Counted from the first letter of the stretch, positions 44,164 to 59,724 are shown. The stretch is 64,000 nt of DNA from Amphiduros pacificus (GCA_949316495.1 OX439000.1:69756570-69820569); one strand, 5' to 3'. Numbers and translations: made by a program. Notes: generated by a model not told the origin, from the letters alone.

Positions 44164-44212
44164 CTATGCACTACTCTTTTTGTAGAAATTTTGTTTAAAA
44201 AGTGGTCTTGCT

Positions 44213-44335
44213 TTTTTTTCTTTGGATTTTACATCACTTTCAACACTATTTCAGTGATGAGACCGACGTGTCATATTGCATGTCCTTGACATGACAACCC
44301 ACCCGGTCACAGATTTACAAGAACAGGTTATCGCA
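44213..44335 (-). mobile_element. 5'-truncated SINE (same family as 37078)
   Basis: Contains the 3' half only: GATTTTACATCACTTTCAAC, CATGACAACCCACCCGGTCA and CAGATTTACAA. The head with the Pol III boxes is missing. Confidence 0.8.
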
Positions 44336-45349
44336 GTGGTCTTCATTTGTCATGGGTGTACTATTTTTATCTCCTTAAAGAGATACTTTCTTGTAAAATA
44401 AATTATATAAATTACATTATTAAATGATCATATATGTGTAAATACATTGAAATTCATAGACAAAATAATTATATCAGTAACCATGGAAACACAAATCAAC
44501 ATTTAAAACTAATCTTGCAACCCCGATGATCATTTATTGCAATTTGTGCCTATGACGTCATCGTGGGGGATTTCTTGCACGTGCAATTCGAGCTACAATC
44601 ATTTTCAATTTTCACAAAAAATTACTTTGCTAATATTGGTCCGATTGTCATGCTTTTTACACCAAAATGTCACATTTTTCATGTTCTTTCCAACACACAT
44701 TGCCATTCTATAGTGCGTCTATCCTATTACCGTAAATCGTAACATCGCTCTTTTAGCTACATCCTTCTTTGTTTACTAATTAGTTATGTAATTCTTTTTT
44801 AAATTGTACGTGCAATCAAAATGTCTTATTTCTCCCCAAAAATCATGTTTCCATTATGCAATCATGCTAACAGAGCCCACAGATCAATTTGCGTTGTGAT
44901 TCTCTTCCAAACTACAAAGGTGTGTCAGAGATGTGAAAGTTACCCTTCAAGGTTATCATTAACATTTCATACAAACTCCAGTGAGATCAAATTTTGTAAA
45001 CAATATCTTTTAATTTTCACATGGATATTGGATGTCAGATATATGAAACTTCTGATTTATAGTTCCGAGTTAAATAGTTGTAAATATAATTGTACATATT
45101 GTATACACACAGATTCAAAGGGACTAATAATCATTCAGACATTATACCTTCATGCCACAAAAATGTCGCTTTCTACAAGTTTAGATCAGTTTTTATTTTA
45201 TCATTCTTTAGATGTGAGTGATATACCAGTATTTCTTACTTGTATAAAAGGTAATATATGTATTTTCGGGTCTATATTATTAGCTTTGCTAACATATATT
45301 TCAAGGATTGATAACCCTCTTCTGACCAGTTACTCTAAATTATTTCTCT

Positions 45350-45608
45350 GAGTAATCAAGTGCATCAATCATTATAATTGTCTATATTACACAAGTGATT
45401 TAGTGCATCAATCATTATAATTTTCTATATAACATGAGTAATCAAGTGCATCAATCATTATAATTCTCTATATTACACGAGTAATCAAGTGCATCAATCA
45501 TTATAATTCTCTATATTACATGAGTAATCAAGTGCATCAATCATTATAATTCTCTATATTACATGAGTAATCAAGTGCATCAATCATTATAATTGTCTAT
45601 ATTACATG
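45350..45608. repeat. 43-bp minisatellite, six copies
   Basis: Unit contains GAGTAATCAAGTGCATCAAT and CATTATAATTCTCTATATTA. Central copies are almost identical. Confidence 0.92.
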
Positions 45609-46059
45609 GAAATCATTTATGTGCACTTTCTTTATTTTTGCACATTTTATGATCGTTTAATATAAATGGTTTTATTTAGATTGGTTCATTTTGTTGTCCG
45701 TGCTTATTTTCCTTCCTTTAAACATATCATTCCTTAATATGAAAAATGCTATTGACAGTGCAGACTAAATAATGTTTTAAAAGTATAATTTAGTACCTTG
45801 TCTCATTTTACATTTAAACTATATGTCAGTGATGGACTATTTTTATCATACTTATCTTGCATTTGAATCCCTTCCTCTTTTATGTAATACGTAAGCTATA
45901 CTATTTAAGGAATAATAGAATGACTACGGCTGTTCAAAAGGACAATACTGTCCTTCTATGAACGCAGCTAAATAAGGTAAGCAGTTTTTGAAGTGGAAAC
46001 ATTGATTGCCCTTTCAAAGCTTATAACAACTAGTAATGACTATGAATAGAAACTAGCAA

Positions 46060-46375
46060 ATACTGAAAGTAGTAGATTCTGGATTCAGTCCATTCTCTAA
46101 CCAGTACTTTCTACAACCAGTCATTTCTGACACCAGTAGATTCTATAACCAGTAGCTTCAATAACCAGTAGATTCTACAACCAGTATTTCGGAAATCAGT
46201 AGATTCTGACACCAGTAGATTCTATAACCAGTAGCTTCTATAACCAGTAGATTCTACAACCAGTTATTTCGGAAATCAGTAGATTCTATAACCAGTAGAT
46301 TCTGAACCAGTACATTCCATAACCAGTAGATTCTGAAACCGCTAGATTCCAAAACGCTAGATTCCAAATCTCATA
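46060..46375. repeat. Degenerate 16-18-bp tandem repeat
   Basis: Many copies of CCAGTAGATTCTATAA and variants (AGTAGCTTCTATAACC, CCAGTATTTCGGAAATC). Variation between units is high, so the array is older than the 41- and 43-bp arrays. Confidence 0.8.
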
Positions 46376-47456
46376 TCTCATTACAATTACACTGTTTGTT
46401 TCGTCCATTAGGTCCTTTCAAGTATTAAATATGTGTTGTTGTTTTTTCGATTTACAGATACGTTACTTTCATTCATCATAAAATTACACACATTTATAAA
46501 CAATTAATGTCCCCAAGTTAAAATAAAAACAATTACTAATCCCTTGTGGCTACAGTGGCCAGGAAGCTTGAATGAGTAATTCGTCATTGATGCCAGCCCA
46601 AATATCAAAAATCAGACTACTTCGTGACTTTATAGTATCACAAGTATATATATACAATTCACGGAACAGGTATTGAATGGTGACTCTGCATATTTCTATG
46701 TGAATGTTAGGTCACTGACTTCATTTTGTTTTACTTTAAATTTGCTTTTGAGGTGACTATGGTCTATGTAATTTACAAGATACCTCTGAATAAATTAGAA
46801 GGGTAAGTTTTGCAGTCTCCATTCACCTGGGGTGAGGTTGCATGCCAAAACAGGGTCACTTGACCAAATAGACTGGTAGCCTCTTTACTTTACAGCCCCT
46901 ATTCACCTTATTATAGTTTTGTTCCACGCAGCACAAAAATAGCACTACTGCATGCAGTTAGACGGAAGCTTCTTTTGCATTCCGTGACCTGACCTTAACC
47001 AGTCTTGGTTTAGCGAGTGCACATGTATAGTTTGGTGTTTGAGAGCTTATATAATTAGCAAATATTTTGTGTAACCCTATGTAAACATCTTGGTAAATGT
47101 GATCAAATTAAAGGCTATATAATGTTACTATCAATGAATTTGAATCCTGGCTTAAATTAGATGTCACTGAACTGTAACATCATGTCGCGATGTTTTAGAA
47201 TACTTCTTAATAATTGTATAAAATGCTTGAATTACATATGTAATGATAATTTATGTTACAGTTACAATGATAAATGATAACATTTTACATGGAGGTATAA
47301 AATGTATGAAAGAAATTGATTATAAATATATGAATACCACGTGGACTGTCCAATGCTTCATTTTCTTCGTGTTGTCCTAATTATGAAGTAGAGTGTAAAA
47401 TATGCTATTTTATAGATTTTGTTTTAAAATAAGGAAGTTTCTTCAGATAAACCTAC

Positions 47457-47530
47457 CTGTTGTCTCGTTGGAATCCCTCAGCAGTCTCGTGTTGACTCGT
47501 TTTGCCTCATGCGGGTTACGTCTTATTGTA
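47457..47530 (-). other. Possible non-coding 5' exon
   Basis: Minus-strand sequence ending CGAGACAACAG|GTAGGT has a strong donor and higher GC than its surroundings, but no long frame. It could be a 5' UTR exon of one of the minus-strand genes to the left. The right edge is unknown. Confidence 0.25.
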
Positions 47531-47579
47531 CACACCTATCCAAAGCTCTTTCTTAATCACTAAACTACATAGTGAATCC

Positions 47580-48110
47580 AGGAGATTGACCACATTTGGT
47601 ATCCCTTCAGCACGATAATCCAGGGGCAGAACTAACCCCTCTCTCTGATAGAGAGATCTGTAGCTGACTGCTGCAGGAGAAGAGTTGGCAAGAGGTCACA
47701 AATTCGTGGGCGTAATCACTGGTCTGTAAATGTGTTTGTATCAATATGAACACTCACTAAGGTTGTCCCCTTTGACGAGACTCTACCGAGACTCCACCCA
47801 GATACCACAGCACTGGCACACCAACCTTCCCTCCCACGCTGGCAAAAAAGCTAAGGCGTGTTCTGTGAGCAATGCTTGTTCCCTAGTGCTTATCCCTGAC
47901 CACCAGAAGCCAAGACAGGTGATCGTCCGCCTAGAAGACAAGACCCCAAAGCACAGGGCGCGACAAGCTAGTCAGACCAGTGAAGCAATCCCCTAACACA
48001 GCAATGGGCTAAAATAGGCACAAGACTTCCTTAAGGTTTGAGAGACCATGACTGTGGGCCACCATGCAGAACTTGGACATTCCCGCTCCTTGGGTCAACG
48101 CAGAATGATA
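47580..48110. other. GC-rich island of unknown nature
   Basis: A block of about 500 bp clearly richer in GC than its flanks, with an 88-codon plus-strand frame (47730-47996) that has no recognisable domain. It may be a CpG-poor promoter region, an untranslated exon or an old insertion. Confidence 0.3.
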
Positions 48111-50274
48111 CAAAATGTGTAGGAATTATACATATGAAATACCTTTCTATCTGTCGTGTTATGTTCACTCAAAATATAGTTGATAGTAAACACATTCCAA
48201 AATTACAAATGGGTCAAGGGGTCCTCACCACAAGAAAACATTAATTGTAATTTTATAACTTCGATCAGTTGCATGATTTCAGGGTATATATAGTTTGTTT
48301 GTCTTCAAATGAGGCAATCGTTTTATTTGGCCCAATGCAATTTCCAGGCGGCTTAATATAACATTTTTATAGACCTCCAGTCTAATTCCAGAATCTCGCA
48401 TCCATGGAGCATCAATGTGTACACCTTCACATTTTTTGATGGCCAGGGCGATATAACTCATGCTGCTTTAATGACTATGGACTTCATTATCAAGACAATG
48501 TATAATGTATTGTTTAAAGTGTTAGTTGGAGGTCACAAGATACCATTTGATATTTCAGGACAGAAAGAAAAAGGCAATAACGTCAAGCTCTGTACCGGTT
48601 ATATTAAAATAGGAGACACTTATTACCTGTTAGTTCTGGTAATGATAAATAATCAAATCGTGATGACTCATCATTTAAACATATATAAAATAACATATAT
48701 ACAAATTTTATTAGTCAAGTACATCAGTAAAATCATATTTGGTGTGTTATATGATGTTTCCTTTAACTATATACATATTTATTTGTTTCTATTTTTTCAG
48801 ACATGGTCTCACCGGAATAATGTTTAGGACCATGCCATCGTTGAGTTTTCTGGGGCGTGGATAATTGCAATTGAAGAACTAACACTCTCTTTTGCCACAC
48901 AGGATCACCCCATCTTGAAAAAATGGCAGATTATCTAAAACTTCAATTTTGTCCATGATGATGATTGATTGCTTCGCATGGCCCCTATTCGACCGTTCCC
49001 CTGTTTGACCGTTTGATATAAATTAAATAACCAATAATTTAGCAGTCAGGATCATTTAGTCTTCTCGAAGGATGTTTCGTGAGTTTTGACTAGTTATTAC
49101 AGAGGTACAAGGACCCATGCAATTTTTCTGGCGTCGGACTTGGGAACAGACTTGCTTACCACGGTCGAACACGCCACGATCGAACCCAGCCCCCTGCCTT
49201 CACGCCATGAACCTCCTCAGGCGAGCAGAAAAACCTTTCTTCTAAGGACATGATCTTTGCCCCAAAAGAACAAAACAAGGAACCCTCTTTTACTTTTTAA
49301 GTGAAAAACACGACGAAAATATTTTTTAAGGAGGCTATAGTATAAGTGTCTCATGTTACCATGGCAACAAATAAACCAATTTTGAAATTATTGTCACTTA
49401 TATACCTTTTATGTGAACGATGAGAAGACGACACACATTTATTATATGTCTTCTCTGCAAAATAAAGATGTTCATATGATGACACAAAATCATATCAAAG
49501 AGTACACATCACCCGTAGAGGTCGTCTGGGCTATCAGCATAACGGGTTTTGCAAGAGCTGATTTAGAAGCGAACAAGCAGCCAACGCCATCTTGGGCGGA
49601 TATACTTGTGTAATTCATCTAATCCATGGTATGATAGGAGTTTAATTGATTTACAGAAAAGTTTGCATCTATTTAACTAATTAACATCAAGTATTTTGGC
49701 CTTCAGATTACTCATTCCAAACATTAGATTTTCAGACTAATCCTGATTCTTTCATGAAGGTATTGTTTAAAACAATAGGTAGTATTGATGATAAAGGTCA
49801 AAAACTGTAAGAGGTCCACTTGGTTTGACGGAAACAGTTTGATGGCGATTTGGGTCTAATTGTAATCTGGACGCCTTTATTGAAATATGTTGCTAATTAA
49901 TGTGTCAAGAGTACTCCTGAATCATTCATTCTCCGTATATTCCAAGCGTATATAAATATATAAACAGTAAACACTGCACCTATAGTTGGAGAAGAGACCA
50001 TGATTTGCGGCGGGGGGAGCGGGGGGGGGGGTGAACACAAACCCTGCAATGTACGGTTTATTTTAAGCCTCGTTATGGGAACATTATTCTCTAAATAAAG
50101 TTAGGCATAAATTGAGAGCAGCACGTGGTGGTGTAGGGAGTCATGGTATCTTGGCAGCAATATGAACAGAATGTCTCTTCAATATTACGTTATGATTTGT
50201 CAACATTCAGGCTGGTATGGTAAAAAATGCCAGCAAGACTTGGGCGACACTCCATGCACACTCCATGCACTCCA

Positions 50275-50459
<185 letters not shown>

Positions 50460-53392
50460 GGTAATAGTCAAAGGTCATTCATTCGGTGGGTTTTTTTGCC
50501 ATCAAGTGGGTTATGGGAGAAAAGATCTGACACAAGACCTGCTGAATGACAAATCTTGTCTCGTGTTGAGCCTGATAGCCTGATATGCAGATGATACTGT
50601 GTTATAATTGACATCACACAACATCCTTAACATCGGTGCAGTAGTGCCAAGGGTAAGTATAGTGAACATTCACCCGTAATTGGAAATCTCGATCATATCA
50701 TTTACAAATACTTGGAAATTCAACAGACTTCTCAGAAAAAAGGTCATTCTAATATGCTTTTCAAGATTTTACTACCGTTCTTCCTTTGCGCTAATATATT
50801 TTCTCCGCCTGGTGACTTACCATTTAAAAAAAACCACTCTCCCTCCAGATTGGCTTTTTTCTTATCTTTTTATCGGCAAAATACAGAAATCGGAATCGCG
50901 GGAGTATCCTGAATTACCATCGGTTTGCTGTCCGAGGTAGAAGAAGGCTTGTCTCGCAGCTGTACAGGGCCTACATAATCTGTGTACATAATCTTGACAA
51001 GACAAAGCTCACAAGATAGAGTGTGTTTGCTTTTCTCATATTTTTTTATATTTTTCTTTTGCGATCCCATTATATGATATATCGAAACAAGAGTCGTAGT
51101 TGGTTCGAGCGCACGCTAATTTGCATTAAGTTCCCCTAATGTAAGGTTAATCTACGTAATTAACAAAAATTATGTCGAAAATTGTGCATCTTTGTAGTCT
51201 ACTAAAGTGCACTGAATATTTTTGTCTTATAGCTAGGTATATGAGTCACATATATTAAAAATATATATAAATATGCATATATACATCGTGATTTCCTATT
51301 TTACAAAGCAAATTCAAATGAACAACTATTTAAACCTTTTTTTAAACCAGGATTCACACTTATATATTGAAACAGGCCTTACTTTCAAATAGGAGCAAAG
51401 AAAATGGCATGTCTTAAAAAAATTACGATGTATAATAATAACTCTCTTTTTTATAAGTAGAGTGGGAGCATTGAGGTGAGAATATAAGCATAAATGGCGT
51501 GCTGCTATCCTTGACATCCTTGAGGTTCCTCTTGCCTGGTCACACCACATCAAGTATATATTGCATTTTTATTATCATGACCCACAGCCCTTTCCAGGAG
51601 TAGCAATGTTTGAGGCACAGTTCATGTGCATATTTTATGTCTCAGGTCAATAATATTGTCACAAAACGCATCGCTATGCCATCGTTGCAGCCTTGGTCCC
51701 AGCCTGTTTATTGAGGACGTATGGTTTACTCAAGCCATTGCCTGAATGTGATCTCTTCCTCAAGAATATTAGCCTTCCTATATATTAAAGCAAAAACGAT
51801 ATTATATAGCATTGTTTGTTGTGCGGGGTAATTTATATATTAGATATTTCTCCTGAAATCCTGCAATCCCATAAAGAACACATAACTCATTGCGGAATAT
51901 GTGATTGACTGTCACATTTGTTAGATCCGTCGAAAATTTGCAAAAATAGAAGCACTATGCACCAGGCCCTTCGGATAATTAACAGGCAGTTTTTTCAACC
52001 AACGTTCCGCCATCTTAATTTCCGTCCTTTCACAGCTTTAGTACACAATCACAATTGATCTTGCCCCAAATATATTACCTATAAATGCACTCATCACTCA
52101 ACACTATTCAAATTTTTTCCTTCCCCCTTTCACATGACGCGTTTTTCCCTTAAGCCAATATACCTGACTTGGAGAGGTACCAGTGGGGTATATAACCGTC
52201 ATGCGGATGACACATGCTTTCTGAGATTAGCGGGGGGTGTTGGCTCTTTTACGTCTCTTAAGATGGTGAGCAAATCACCATACATCTCAGCACACTATTA
52301 CTACACATCTTTCTCCATTCAAATCATGATTTTAATTTTGACAATAAAAATAATTGCAATATTTGATGTGTTTTTTTAAATATTCTATTTCTATACTGTT
52401 CATACTGATAAAACACTCACATATTTGCAATGCTGGAGAACAACCTACTTAAAGATGCATTGATATTATTTCCAGGAATTCAGCATATCTGACATGTTGA
52501 CACCCCAATCTATCAATTTAGAAAACAACCTGAATAGTGAACTGTGAAAGGTAAATAAGTAACAAACGTCGTCCACATTGAGCACATCCACCTTTGGCTG
52601 ATCCTGGAGAGAACAAGATGAACCACTAGAAACCTTTTCAACGTATGTCATTTTTTTAGGGAAATATAGTACAAAACATGGACACTGAGAATATTATGAC
52701 TAATCTGACAATTAGCCATTTTGTAATAAACTCTTCTACACCAGCAACTAACTTAACTTTTTGTTATTCAATACAAAACATTTAATTCAATTCAATTCAA
52801 TTAAAGGTATGACAATGTGTGAATATGAGTATGATATAGAGGACTTTATGTGATGTTGAAAGGTGAATGAAGGTTTAAAGGTGAGCGAGGACATAGGGAC
52901 AGGCTCCAAGATGCTGCTCCCGCCTGAGATGCTGCTCACGCCTAGTTCACCTTTATAACCGCCTGGATCACCTCAAGTCAAAATTATAAACCAAATTTTC
53001 TAAAATTATTTTTGTCTAAAATGTTATAAGTTAATGCAAATAGATGTAAAGGAGAAGCCTATACCCTTAATTCATGTTTCAAGTGAGTGACTGGAGTAAT
53101 ATCACCACTTTGGTATGTATTGTGCTGTGGAAGTCATATGTGAAGTGGTCTGGTAGAATGCTGGGTTCATAGGGAGCTAATATGCTGATAAACGCACAAT
53201 GAGTTCACTCATAATAGAAATCAAATTGGCCGAATAGGGGAACAATATCTGTTAAGGGAAATACACGTCATGAACACTGTATCTCACTTCAGGATGGCAG
53301 CTCCAAAGTTAGGTTTGGTTTCTTAAGGGATAAAAACATGTCACGTGCGACTCTGCCTTGCAATAGTGAGGAACTTGGCACTCACGGGCCCC

Positions 53393-53490
53393 AGATTGCA
53401 AAACCATTTACGCTTAGATTTACTTCTTAGCCTTGATTGCAAAACCAAGGGTAGCCAGATTGCAAAACCATTTACGCTTAGATTTACTTA
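53393..53490. repeat. Direct repeat of 33 bp, 62 bp apart
   Basis: AGATTGCAAAACCATTTACG plus GCTTAGATTTACTT occurs at about 53393 and 53457. Confidence 0.85.
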
Positions 53491-56400
53491 TTTACATTTA
53501 AATTCACCCTTCAAAGCCCATTTAGAAAAAATGAAACTTTCAATCTGCAAATATAATATGAGTTCATATGTATGTTTGTATATTTGTCCACCTTAAGATT
53601 TAAATCAAGGGCCCAGCATGCATGTGCTGAGAAATATTTTATTCTTGTAAAACATGGATTCGTTAAGGCTTTCAAGGAATCATCCGGAAATCAACTTATT
53701 TCATGAAAGTTTTAAATAAAATTAAGGCACCAAAAAGCATTTTTTCGTTTCCCTCTTCATGTATTATGCTGCAGAAATATCAGACCATGACAAGATATGA
53801 TGGGTCACGGTTGAAACATTGCTAAAAGTATCTTACCAAAGGTACCCCTGTCGCCCTATGACAGTACAGAGATAGAATAAATGTTTGTCTATGGCAAAGA
53901 TAATCACAAGGGGATGGAACATAACACCTTGACTCAAACTCATCATCAATAAATATCAAATATATGAAAGACCTGGCGTGGTCACCATTTGATAAGGTGC
54001 CAGACATATAAAAACAGAGGAAATATTTTATTTGTTGGTCCTAATAATGTTTTTGTTGCCATATAAAACGGTTGGAAGAGTGGCCACAAGGTTAAAACCA
54101 TTAAATATATCCTTAGCCATGGTTTCTCCTTAAGAGGAGTATTTGATGCAGTTCTTTTGAAGTACCACAAGACCACATGCAGTTTTTGAAATAGATTGTT
54201 CAACCAAAAAATCATTGCTGCAGAGATAACATGAAATGTCTTCGTGAAAGGTCGTTTAGCAGAAAGAATTAAAGACATTCAGACCATGCACAATCTTATT
54301 CAGTTCTAAAAGGAGGACCATGATTCGCTGAATAAAAACCATGCATGATTCCGCTATGTTTACGTTATATGGTTACGTTTATGACTTCTGTTGTATCCCC
54401 TAGTATATAAATATTTAAGACAGTACGACCCGCTCCAATTGAGGAGTTGACTTATGTTGATAAAAACATTTTACTTTGAGGTAGATGCCCTGTAAGTCAT
54501 GGAACCTGCCATTAGGTACAAAGTTAGCCAGCGAGCTGATAAAACAAATATACATTGCCATATATTAGGTACATTATTATAATTTTACATTTCAGGGGAT
54601 TTGTGAGTATTGTTATTTTTCACAGGTTATTAAGGTCCACCACCCCTTTTCATTAGGAATAAAGCCAGCATATGGGAAAACTGTGACAGACATGAAACCA
54701 TGCCAAGAGGAAACAGCTCGCGTGGACACGAATGTGCCCTTTGCGTTTGAATGGACCCAAGCTTTTGAGAACGGACTTTATGTTGTTACCCTAAACGTGT
54801 ATTTAGCATCACATGAAATTATCTCAATCTGAAGAAATATGTGCATGTAAATACTTGCACCACCTTCCTTTCCAAGTGTATGTTTTAAATCAAAACTAGA
54901 CATAATTCAGCTTACACTTACTAGTTAAACAGGATTTATATTGAAGACTGTTAAGAAGACAAAGCATTATTTTGTGACCGTGCAAAATATCTCCACAACG
55001 ATTTATAGACTATGGTTTACTCAAGATTATGATAATAGCTTTCATTCACTTAGCCTGAATGCTTCGTTGTTCAATATGTGTCCTGTTTGTAATGTTGTCT
55101 TGTGAGAGATATTCTGCCTGAACAACTTTTTATTTTAAAATAGAGCATGAAATTATGGAGAAAATGGGAAGGAAAAACTGCGGAACCGTTGCAAAAGCTT
55201 CTGATCTAAAATATTAAATGATCAAAGAAGACCCAGATATAAATATTATAAATGGAAATAATAATTTGTTTCACATATTTACGTTTTTGTGTATTAATAC
55301 ATATCAACTGATCTGCACTTATTTATATGTGTTCTGACTGTGTTCGGTACTATATGTCCTGTATTTATGTGAAAAAGGTACGAAGAAGACACAAACAAGG
55401 AACGGAGTTGGTCAGCATATGATGCAAATTGCAAACAGAAGACGAACGTCCGTATTGGACAGCTTCTCATTCGTGTTCTGTCCGCACTACATCTTCTTTA
55501 CTTCTCATGAAAGGCATAAAACTTGCATCAAAATCATTAAAAATCATAACAAGTTTCATTACAGTTGAATGTATATCAGTGAATGTATATCAGTGTGTTT
55601 ATTATGTTGCTATAGATTTTATAGTAGATCTTGAATATATTTACAGTAATATGTGTGCCTCCAAGTCAGGATAACTCCTCATTATGCAATCTTAAACTGG
55701 GCCACATTCCTCTAGTATTATTTCCCCCAGAATATAGAAAAGAAAAGAAAACCACTTTTACATTCTAGCAGAGATATTTAAACAGAGATTGAAAAGAGCA
55801 GGTCTGCCACTAGGTGTCAGCACGCTGCACCATCTAACTCTCACATGTTCACGCAGAGAGAAAAATGGCTGCCAGCAAGTTCAGTTTGTGAAAAATACCT
55901 GTAAAGTTCGTGAATATAATGTTCTGTTTGGAAAGTGAACAATTTCCGTTGCACTTGTGAAGTTGTTAACATATTATAGAAGATTAATATATACTTTAGC
56001 AGATGATATTTGCATGTTTGTAGGAGTAAATGGTGTAGTTTTTGTTATGAGATCTTTGCGGTAGGTTCTGTGAAAGCCTGAGTTCTGTGAAAACTATTAA
56101 ATATCTTTCTCACAAAGTGTTCATTGGGTGCCTTATGTTATGCAAAGCTATAGAATCAGTCTCTGTCCATGGTCTGTGGGTTCGTCTGTAATCAAAAAAA
56201 TTATGATTTTACTATCTTATCACCTATTTGAGATACAAACTCTACACATGTCCAACTCACGAAGGCCTTAATAGGATGACCCCAATCATGTCCTTGATTT
56301 GTTTTTCAATTTTGACCTACTTTAAATCATGACTGCATAGAATAAGCACTGACTATGCAAGACCGCATGATGAAGTTTTTCACATATTCTTTCAAAATGT

Positions 56401-59400
56401 GGCCAGTACATTTGACATTTCACTATTTCTCATCACATAGACAAGCGACTGGCTGACTGAAGCAGAAGGTGAATTTGTGGGTTTTAATCCAGAATATACA
56501 GAACTTTTTAGCACAAAATACACATTGAGGCCACAAAGTACAAAATGAGTTCTCTGATGGTAACAGATTAACTGTAACCATTCCTTATGTTCAAAATTGC
56601 ACCATCCATTATTGCACTCAATCCTTCCCAGTCATTACTAATTCTGTAATTTATTATTCATTCTATAAATTATTTTGTGGGCTATTGTTATCAAATATTG
56701 AGAGTGATCTTCAAGTGACCTATAAATGGCCTTGAAAAAATTAAACTCGTAATTCTGTAATTCTGTTTACTGTAAATCTTTTATAGTAGTATTTCAAATA
56801 TGAGCCCATCGAGTCCTTTTTAATAAAAACATGGTTATAATTATATGAGAACAATTAATAGATTTTAGATCAATTCTCAATAAAAAAATTGGTGAACATT
56901 GACTATTTTGAAATAATATCTTTAAAGGCAAATAGGTGGTTAAATCTATGAAAGTATATATTTTTCTGCATATAAAAGAACAAATGTAGATGTAAGTAGA
57001 TTTCCTCATCAAATAAATGACATCTTTCCACAACTTTGCGCACATTTATGTCAATAAAATGTTTACAAAATGAAGAATGTGTTCTCTATTTGGGCCCCTC
57101 ATTTATGATGGGCATGTCATGGTGACGTTATGTGTGCAAGTCTATAAAGTTTTGTACAACCCATTTCATACTCAACGTCTCCGATTTCTCGTGATGAAAG
57201 AAAAATCCGCTTGTCTTATATCGTCAATATTTAATCTAACTCTAGTTTTAAATTGGCATCTAATATATTAACGAGAATCTTTGACTTATTTGTGCATTCC
57301 TCTTATGTTATGGTAAAAGGCGAGGATCCTCAAGATTGTATGGACACTTCCTCTTATGGCTCCTTGCACATCACTCAGTCGAATTCTTCTTGAATCAAAG
57401 AAGTCAGTCCAAGAATTTTTTTCTTTTTTTTTGGTCAATAAAAATAGTTTGTTTTTTTTAATAGTTAGACTTACCTTATGCCTCTGTGAACACCGGTGAA
57501 GTTGCGTGTCACATTGACAAAATAGTAGAATAACTACTCTAGGCCATGATCATAATGCTGCAAAGCGCATTGGGTCTCCAGTACATGTCATCATCACATA
57601 CTATCTGGGTGCGGTAAGGTGGGATATGGCCCAAGCAAGCGCTAACTTCTATCTAACCCTTATTATTGTCTTATTGAATCTCGAAACTCTGACGGAAATT
57701 CTTGAGTCTGTTCAGTAAAGATAAAGGAATATCACTGTTCTTAATTAGCAAAGCTACGAAATTTGTTTGTTTATTATGAAGAAAGCCGACTCCGCTATGT
57801 CTGATGTTTAATAAATAAAGTTTGGTCAATTTGAAAGGACATAGTTCTTGAATAAACAAAGAAGTTGATCCTTACAGTGGTATTGGTGACATTTGCTATG
57901 CATGCGTCCAGAACGTTTAATACACGCCCAGGATGAGCTCAATACTCTTCAGTTATCTTATGACAGACTTTTTAGCCACATTTTTTGAGAGGCATCAAGT
58001 ATTCTGCTCAAATGGGCACCATAGGGAGGCAAGTCAACTAAGTTACCAGACAGTTTGATTGTTACACATGTCATATAAAACAAGTTGGGCCTTTATGTCA
58101 GAGCGGAATTTGAAGATTCAACACCAGGTAGAAATGCTTCCCTGCGCTCAATGAAAAGCATTGTTTTTTTACATTGCACAAGTTACCAAAATATCAATAA
58201 ATCTTGATGAACATTTAAAGACTATGTATCAGAGTGTCTAAAAAACAAGACATTTCATATCTCTTCTTCTGGGTCGTTAAGTAGAGGTCACTGACTCATA
58301 GACTGAAAAAATAATTATTGTGAATTGCTTGACTTAATCACAGCCATGCAGAAATTTGATGTAACAAGCAGCAGTGCCAACTTTCCTGCCATCGTCATTT
58401 AAAATTCATGCATTATACAGGACATATTTCAAATGAAAGATGTTCATGAATGAAGGAAATAAATTTATATCAATTTAATCTTCAAAAACAAAGAATCTTG
58501 TTTGTTTTTAGTAATATGTAGAAAGCGAGTCGTTTTTTTACAGAACTTTTCTTCATCACCATTTTACTTTTCTTTACTTTCGGTCTGATTTTATAACTGC
58601 AAAGCCCAACAATAGCATGTCCACGCGCATTCCACATTGCCTAAATATGATATCATTACACAGATATATAAAAGGTCCGAATGTGATCAGAGAGGAAGCG
58701 CGTTGACATTGATTGACCTTTGAGGTCTTGCGCTGAAATTCGCCACTGAAAGAATGTGATCTCTCGTTTTTGGTTCACCACATTGCACTCTGGAGGAATT
58801 TGGTGACGCTCCAACGATCCTCACTTCAGTTCCATTTGTTGATCTTTGTGAGTTGTAGCGTGTTGGCTTTTTGGTTGTCACAATTCGGCCAGATATGAAA
58901 TATTACCTGAGATATGCATACATTTCTGTATCATGACTTTGTCGATAATATTTAACAATTTGACCTAATTACTATGCAAGATATAGGATATAAGATTTAA
59001 AAAAACATTAAAGTGAGATATAGAAACCCCCCAGTCATTTTAAAGGGGAACATCTGAATACACAATTCAAATGCATTGTTTAAGTTATAAATTGACCAGT
59101 ATGTTTTGAATCTTCAATATCAAAGTCGGAAATATATGCAGACCTATGTGCTTTCTTTTTTCTAAACAGATCGTCTGGGATTTAACACGCAAAATGCATT
59201 CATTCAATGTGTGTTCTCCGCTAGGTGGCGTTCCTGCATTGCTGCAATCGATGGCAGGCCATAACTCCCTCATACCAGAATTCACATATCTCATTCTGAG
59301 ACCACTCCATACCTTCACCAGTAACCAATGCGCATGCCTGTCAATAACATTTGATAGGTAAGCCTGTGAGCATTGTTGGTATTTGAGAGAGTTCTCCAAT

Positions 59401-59676
59401 CACCAATCGGCAAGCCCAGGCATTTTTCTAAACAGGAAATTAGGGAACCTTCAAAATCGCACTTACATATCGGAAATTTTGTTAAAGTTAATGAGGACCA
59501 CTCAATAAATGTATTGTAGAGTCATTTCTTTAACACTCTCACTTAGTCACTTTGAAAGTCTCCTCTACCAACTTAGATTATCGTCAGCTTAGCGTGTACA
59601 TTCTCCAGGTGAAGAGATGCGTGAGAGGATTCTGGTATATGGCTGATCATACTAACTTATGCCAAGAGCAGTGTCG

Positions 59677-59679
<3 letters not shown>

Positions 59680-59724
<45 letters not shown>

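Larger units (their letters stand above)
40450..47450. other. Non-coding interval with repeats
   Basis: Apart from the LINE fragment, truncated SINE and tandem repeats listed, I see no exon with credible splice sites. A 176-codon plus-strand frame (44821-45351) has AT-driven composition and is not supported. Confidence 0.5.

Noticed and set aside
44821-45351. 176-codon plus-strand gene
   Set aside because: Longest non-repeat frame outside the main gene, but no domain, no signal peptide, AT-driven residues and no splice context.
48417-48827. 136-codon plus-strand frame
   Set aside because: Half of it is an Ile/Tyr/Lys-rich AT tail with no recognisable motif or exon boundaries.
58660-58880. 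TATATAAAAGG followed by a 64-codon frame as a promoter and gene
   Set aside because: The TATA-like string is on the plus strand and the frame is on the minus strand; no supporting exon on either.
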